From Actinomycetes bacterium (lineage in GTDB: Bacteria > Actinomycetota > Acidimicrobiia > Acidimicrobiales > JAKAOS01): a stretch of DNA of 8,983 bases. Of the stretch, positions 6,002 to 8,983 are shown one piece after another. The position numbers were made by a program, and so were the translations under genes. Position 1 is the first letter of the stretch; each line of letters opens with the position of its first letter. The DNA lies in assembly GCA_021790615.1 (NCBI GenBank), contig JAJYGW010000256.1, positions 1 through 8,983 on the forward strand. The letters run 5' to 3'. The notes under the pieces are model-generated. The model was not told the DNA's origin. It did no database searches and was given only the letters and a program-made list of their open reading frames with translations.

Positions 6002-8547
6002 GATGCCCGCTTCGCCTTGTCCGCAGTGCCCGCCTGCTCAGCGGCAGGCGGACGGCGCCGGACCTCGAGGCCAACCTGCGCGAGCAGCTCGGGCATGCGC
6101 CGGACGAAGACCCGGTCCATGTCCCGGACCTCCTCTGGAAGGTGCTCCCACTCCACGAGGTAGGGGCTCGTGCGCACGGAGGGATCGCGCTCGCTCCCCC
6201 ACCGCCAGCCTGCCAGCAGCCGCTCGGAGGCCCACCGCCCGTGCTCGGCTGCAGCCATGCGCTCGACCTCGTCGGGCAGGAGCTCGGCCACGGACACCGT
6301 CCCGGGCCTCACCGCTGCCACCTCGTAGCCGGCGACGGCGAGGAGTCCGGCGTAGTGCCGGGCCTGGTCCCGGTTCGACTCCTGCAGATCTGCGGGGAGG
6401 TCGTCCCACGCTCGAAGCGACGGGTCGGACGTCGTGGCATGGGCGGTCTCACGCACGTACGTCTGATGGATCGCCTGCGCCACACTCTCGGTGGTGCTCG
6501 CGTCGAGGCGACCTTCGACGCGGGTCAGGAAGGCGTGCACGACGTCGGGGTCTGGCGGCAGCGGGATGACGCGTGCGTGGCGTGCCCACAACGGGTCGGC
6601 GAGGAGGCGCGCCGCCTCTCGGCCGCTGCCCTCCACGAGTCCGACGGCGGCGCCGAGCGAGGCGGCAAGCCGGTACTCGGCGGCTGCGACCGGACCACCG
6701 TTGATGCCGAGGAGCCGGACATCTGCCGGGTCGACGCCGGCAGCGAGCAAGTCGTTCCACGCCCGCAACGACTCCGACGGGCTGAAGGAGGCGCCGCCGG
6801 TGAGGCGCAGCTCGTCGTAGCGATCGTCCACCTCCGCGCCGGCTGGAAGCTGCCGCGGCAGGTAGCCGACAAGGCAGAAGCGGGCTCCGGCGCTCCTGCG
6901 AGCTCCGGCCGCGAGCCCGCTCACGCCCTGGCGCGTCCCACCGGCCAGGACGGTCCCGCCGAAGCCGCACAAACCGGTCGTGAGCAGACGTTCGTAGGTT
7001 CGCAGCTCAGCTTCGAGATCAGGGGCCGTCCCGCCGGCGAGCATCACAACGGGTTGCGACACCGTGCTGCGAGAAGGGTCGGCACCGAGCAGGTCGGGAG
7101 CCAATCGGGCGGCACGCCCGAGGACGAGCAGCTCCCGCGCCCACGCGACTCCCTCGCCGCCGAGCCCGGACCGGCGCATCGTCTCGAGCGAGGCCAGCGT
7201 CTCCTCGAGCGGCCCGGCGGTGCTGCACGTGCACAGACCGAGCGCAAAAGCGTCGAAGGCCTCGTATGGCTCGTCGGCAAGCAGGTGGAGTCGACCGAGG
7301 TGGAACAGCGCCTCCGGCAGGTTCACGCCGAGGCGAGCGTGCAGTCGGCACCGTTCCATGGCCGGCCGACAGAGCGGCTGCAGCAGCGGCAGCGCGTCCG
7401 TGCTCACCTCCCGCGCGAGCTCGAGGTCGAGCAGGTCCCCGAGCGCCCCGTAGTCGGCCGCATCGAGCGCGAGCGCGCGAAGGATCCAGCTGCGCGCGAT
7501 GTCGTCGTCGACTCCTCTCCAGGTCCGCGCGAGCAGCGTCAGGGAGTCGCGGTCGGCCGGATCGAGCTCCAACGCCTGCTCCAGCAGCACCTGACCGGAG
7601 CGGTACGCCCCGCCGGCCCGGTCACCCTCGTGCAGGCGGCAGAGGGCAAGGCCGAGCGTGCGCCGCAGTTCCCGGTCCACGGGTGAAGGCGCTCGACTCG
7701 ACACGAGCGGCTCGAATTCGTCCACGACGCCCTGCCAGTCCTCGAGCCGGGCCGACAGCTCGGCGCTCCGGTTCGCGAGGGCGAGGTCGTCCGGGCATGC
7801 GTTTCGGACTGCGTCGACGAGGGCGCGCTCGTCGCGCAGTTGGGCTTCGGTCAGGTAGCGGCCCGCTGCAGTCGCGTAGGCGCGCATCTCCGCCCGCAGG
7901 CGCTCGAACTCCCGGTCCACCTCCTCGAGCTCTGCCGCGATCACCGCGACCTCTCGCTCGACGTGCTCGGGGATCGGCACTGCATCCTTGTACGTCAGGT
8001 CGTGGGCGAAGTCGGCCCAGGCATGCTGGACCGTGGTGTGCAGCTGGATCTCGGCCTTCAGCCGGTGATGCACGCCGCACGCGGCGCAGCCGAAACCGGC
8101 GACCTCGAGGGCAACCGGCTTACCCACAGGCACGGGCACGTCATGATGCAACGACGCCACGTAGTGGACCGATCGGTAGCCGAACTGGGAGGGCTCGAGT
8201 CGCGAGGCGACGTCGACGCTGTTCTCCCAGTCGACCTCGAACAGGGACTGGACGGCAGCACCGACGGCAGCCAGCTCGTCGAGGGTCTGCACGATCACCC
8301 GCGCGCCACAGAGGTCGGTGAGCTGGTGCGCCGGCACGGGGTGGCGTGCCCGCTTGCGAAGGCACTTCTCGGCGAAGCTCGCAACCGACTTCACCCGCAC
8401 CTGCACGATCGCGAGCGGGGCGAGGCGCTCCACGGCTCCTCGGAGCTCTCGCTCGACCACGTCCGCAAGGTCCTGATACGCCGGCCGCAACCGCTCGTAC
8501 TCGGCGACCTGCTCGTTCAGCCATGCGCGGGTGACGTCAGCGCTCAT
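5998..8547 (-). CDS. RelA/SpoT-type alarmone synthetase fused to TPR-like, SLOG and RyR domains
   Basis: 849 residues from the ATG at 8547. A longer frame reaches 8601, but the ATG has GAGGTG six bases upstream and the extra 18 residues are Arg-rich and unlike protein. The synthetase domain (about 20-190) has RVKSVASFAEKCLRK (51-65), TDLCGARVIV (77-86, Asp78), FGYRSVHYV (122-130) and AEIQLHTTVQHAW (165-177, Glu166). These match the nucleotide-binding and catalytic Asp, G-loop Tyr and Glu of (p)ppGpp synthetases, so it looks active. There is no HD hydrolase domain. CAACGVHH (154-161) could bind metal. Residues 235-480 are helical and TPR-like. Residues 497-675 look like a SLOG Rossmann domain (VMLAGGT, AGGTRQGVSGLAAGA, LLGINGGPVAAAE, GLVEGSGREAARLL). 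Residues 761-828 fit a RyR domain (AAEHGRWASERLLAGWRWG, LPEEVRDMDR). Products may be ppGpp-like, or it may pyrophosphorylate RNA as toxSAS enzymes do. Coupling to the Nudix and STAND genes suggests stress or conflict signalling (inference). Confidence 0.87.
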   Translation of the reverse strand: MSADVTRAWLNEQVAEYERLRPAYQDLADVVERELRGAVERLAPLAIVQVRVKSVASFAEKCLRKRARHPVPAHQLTDLCGARVIVQTLDELAAVGAAVQSLFEVDWENSVDVASRLEPSQFGYRSVHYVASLHHDVPVPVGKPVALEVAGFGCAACGVHHRLKAEIQLHTTVQHAWADFAHDLTYKDAVPIPEHVEREVAVIAAELEEVDREFERLRAEMRAYATAAGRYLTEAQLRDERALVDAVRNACPDDLALANRSAELSARLEDWQGVVDEFEPLVSSRAPSPVDRELRRTLGLALCRLHEGDRAGGAYRSGQVLLEQALELDPADRDSLTLLARTWRGVDDDIARSWILRALALDAADYGALGDLLDLELAREVSTDALPLLQPLCRPAMERCRLHARLGVNLPEALFHLGRLHLLADEPYEAFDAFALGLCTCSTAGPLEETLASLETMRRSGLGGEGVAWARELLVLGRAARLAPDLLGADPSRSTVSQPVVMLAGGTAPDLEAELRTYERLLTTGLCGFGGTVLAGGTRQGVSGLAAGARRSAGARFCLVGYLPRQLPAGAEVDDRYDELRLTGGASFSPSESLRAWNDLLAAGVDPADVRLLGINGGPVAAAEYRLAASLGAAVGLVEGSGREAARLLADPLWARHARVIPLPPDPDVVHAFLTRVEGRLDASTTESVAQAIHQTYVRETAHATTSDPSLRAWDDLPADLQESNRDQARHYAGLLAVAGYEVAAVRPGTVSVAELLPDEVERMAAAEHGRWASERLLAGWRWGSERDPSVRTSPYLVEWEHLPEEVRDMDRVFVRRMPELLAQVGLEVRRRPPAAEQAGTADKAKRAS

Positions 8548-8965
8548 CGGGCACCTCGATCGCCTTAAGTGCCTCGATCGCCTCGAGCGCTCCGGTGGCA
8601 AAGGAGCCTGGCGGAAGCGACCCGGGCCGGGCCCACAGGTAGTCGGAGTGCTCCGGCGACAGCTGCACCGCGCCGCTGCGGTATCGGGAGGCGAAGGTCA
8701 CCGACGTGACCCAGACTGCGCCCCGCCAGAAGTGCGAGACGAGGATGACCCCGCCCGGGACGACCGTGAGCCCCGTCTCTTCGCGGGTCTCGCGCGCGAC
8801 GGCGTCGACGAGCTGCTCCCCGACCTCCACCTTGCCGCCGGGCAGGTCCCAGCATCCCGGCTCCCACTCCGCCTCGGCGGCACGGCGCAGCAGCAACAGG
8901 GCACCATCTTCACGGCGCACGACGGCCCTGCCGGTGACACCGAGGCACTGCGCCGGGCTCGACAC
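8537..8965 (-). CDS. Nudix hydrolase (MutT-like)
   Basis: 142 residues, the usual size for a single-domain Nudix enzyme that cleaves nucleoside-diphosphate-linked compounds with Mg2+ or Mn2+. The Nudix box is complete at 44-66: Gly44, five residues, Glu50, seven residues, then RETREETGL, with metal-binding Glu59, Glu62 and Glu63. Thr60 replaces the usual aliphatic residue. WDLPGGKVEVGE (39-50) precedes the helix as in MutT-type proteins. The GTG at 8965 gives a sensible N-terminus (domain strand GRAVVRREDGALLLLRR at 12-28), but the frame stays open to the window edge 18 bases away and no clear ribosome binding site is seen, so a slightly longer N-terminus is possible. The last 11 bases overlap the alarmone synthetase fusion gene. 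Substrate unknown. Some Nudix enzymes hydrolyse ppGpp, so removing the neighbour's product is an attractive but unproven role. Sanitation of other nucleotides is the alternative. Confidence 0.9.
   Translation of the reverse strand: MSSPAQCLGVTGRAVVRREDGALLLLRRAAEAEWEPGCWDLPGGKVEVGEQLVDAVARETREETGLTVVPGGVILVSHFWRGAVWVTSVTFASRYRSGAVQLSPEHSDYLWARPGSLPPGSFATGALEAIEALKAIEVPDER
8552..8557 (-). promoter_or_regulatory. Ribosome binding site that decides the start of the RelA/SpoT fusion
   Basis: On the minus strand GAGGTG is followed by CCCG and then ATG (8547-8545). It lies inside the end of the Nudix gene, 11 bases of which overlap the fusion gene. This favours the ATG at 8547 over the in-frame start at 8601. 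Confidence 0.6.
8554..8583. repeat. Short direct repeat with 18-bp spacing at the 3' end of the Nudix gene
   Basis: CCTCGATCGCCT occurs at 8554-8565 and 8572-8583, and a partial copy (CCTCGA) starts at 8581. In the Nudix protein it gives the repeated LEAIEA/LKAIEV tail (residues 127-137). One copy overlaps the ribosome binding site of the next gene. It is probably a slippage product extending a helix. Each copy contains the palindrome CGATCG, so a regulatory role is possible but unsupported. Confidence 0.5.
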
Positions 8966-8983
8966 GCTGCTGGAGCGTGTCTC

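Noticed and set aside
5677..7686. 669-codon plus-strand open frame
   Set aside because: Antisense to the RelA/SpoT fusion and the start of the STAND gene. No family motifs and a composition typical of high-GC shadow frames.
8548..8601. 18-residue N-terminal extension of the RelA/SpoT fusion from a start at 8601
   Set aside because: The extension is Arg/Ser-rich, overlaps the Nudix frame and has no ribosome binding site advantage. The ATG at 8547 has GAGGTG at good spacing.
1..8983. tRNA, rRNA, insertion sequence, transposase or integrase signs
   Set aside because: I saw no tRNA-like cloverleaf, rRNA segment, transposase-like protein or terminal inverted repeats, so mobility of the module cannot be supported from this window.

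Overview
High-GC DNA with GTG starts, strong GGAGG-type ribosome binding sites and dense gene packing. The codon style and protein types suggest an actinobacterium-like bacterium (Acidimicrobiia or Thermoleophilia would fit), but nothing in the window fixes the taxon. There are six genes: three on the plus strand (1-3026) and three on the minus strand (3023-8965), converging with no space between them.

Left part, plus strand. A 5'-truncated gene for a probable secreted beta-rich protein (ends 1208) is followed by a GC-rich perfect hairpin that probably ends transcription. After a short regulatory gap comes a sulfide:quinone oxidoreductase-like flavoprotein (1389-2849). Six bases later is a 56-residue basic, amphipathic protein (2856-3026) that may be its membrane partner.

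Right part, minus strand, read from high to low coordinates. A Nudix hydrolase (8965-8537) overlaps by 11 bases a large fusion protein (8547-5998). The fusion has a RelA/SpoT-type alarmone synthetase domain without an HD hydrolase, a helical TPR-like middle, a SLOG-type Rossmann domain and a C-terminal RyR domain. It overlaps by 4 bases (GTGA) a 992-residue DUF4062-STAND/NACHT ATPase (6001-3023). The overlaps imply one translationally coupled unit.

The minus-strand unit is the main interest. Nucleotide-signal synthesis (RelA/SpoT), likely nucleotide sensing or processing (SLOG, RyR), nucleotide hydrolysis (Nudix) and a STAND signalling ATPase are encoded together. This looks like a stress or conflict (possibly anti-phage) signalling system. 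The domain calls rest on visible motifs and family knowledge. The joint function is inference. The two operons meet on a shared CTAG that supplies both stop codons, so there is no intergenic terminator between them.
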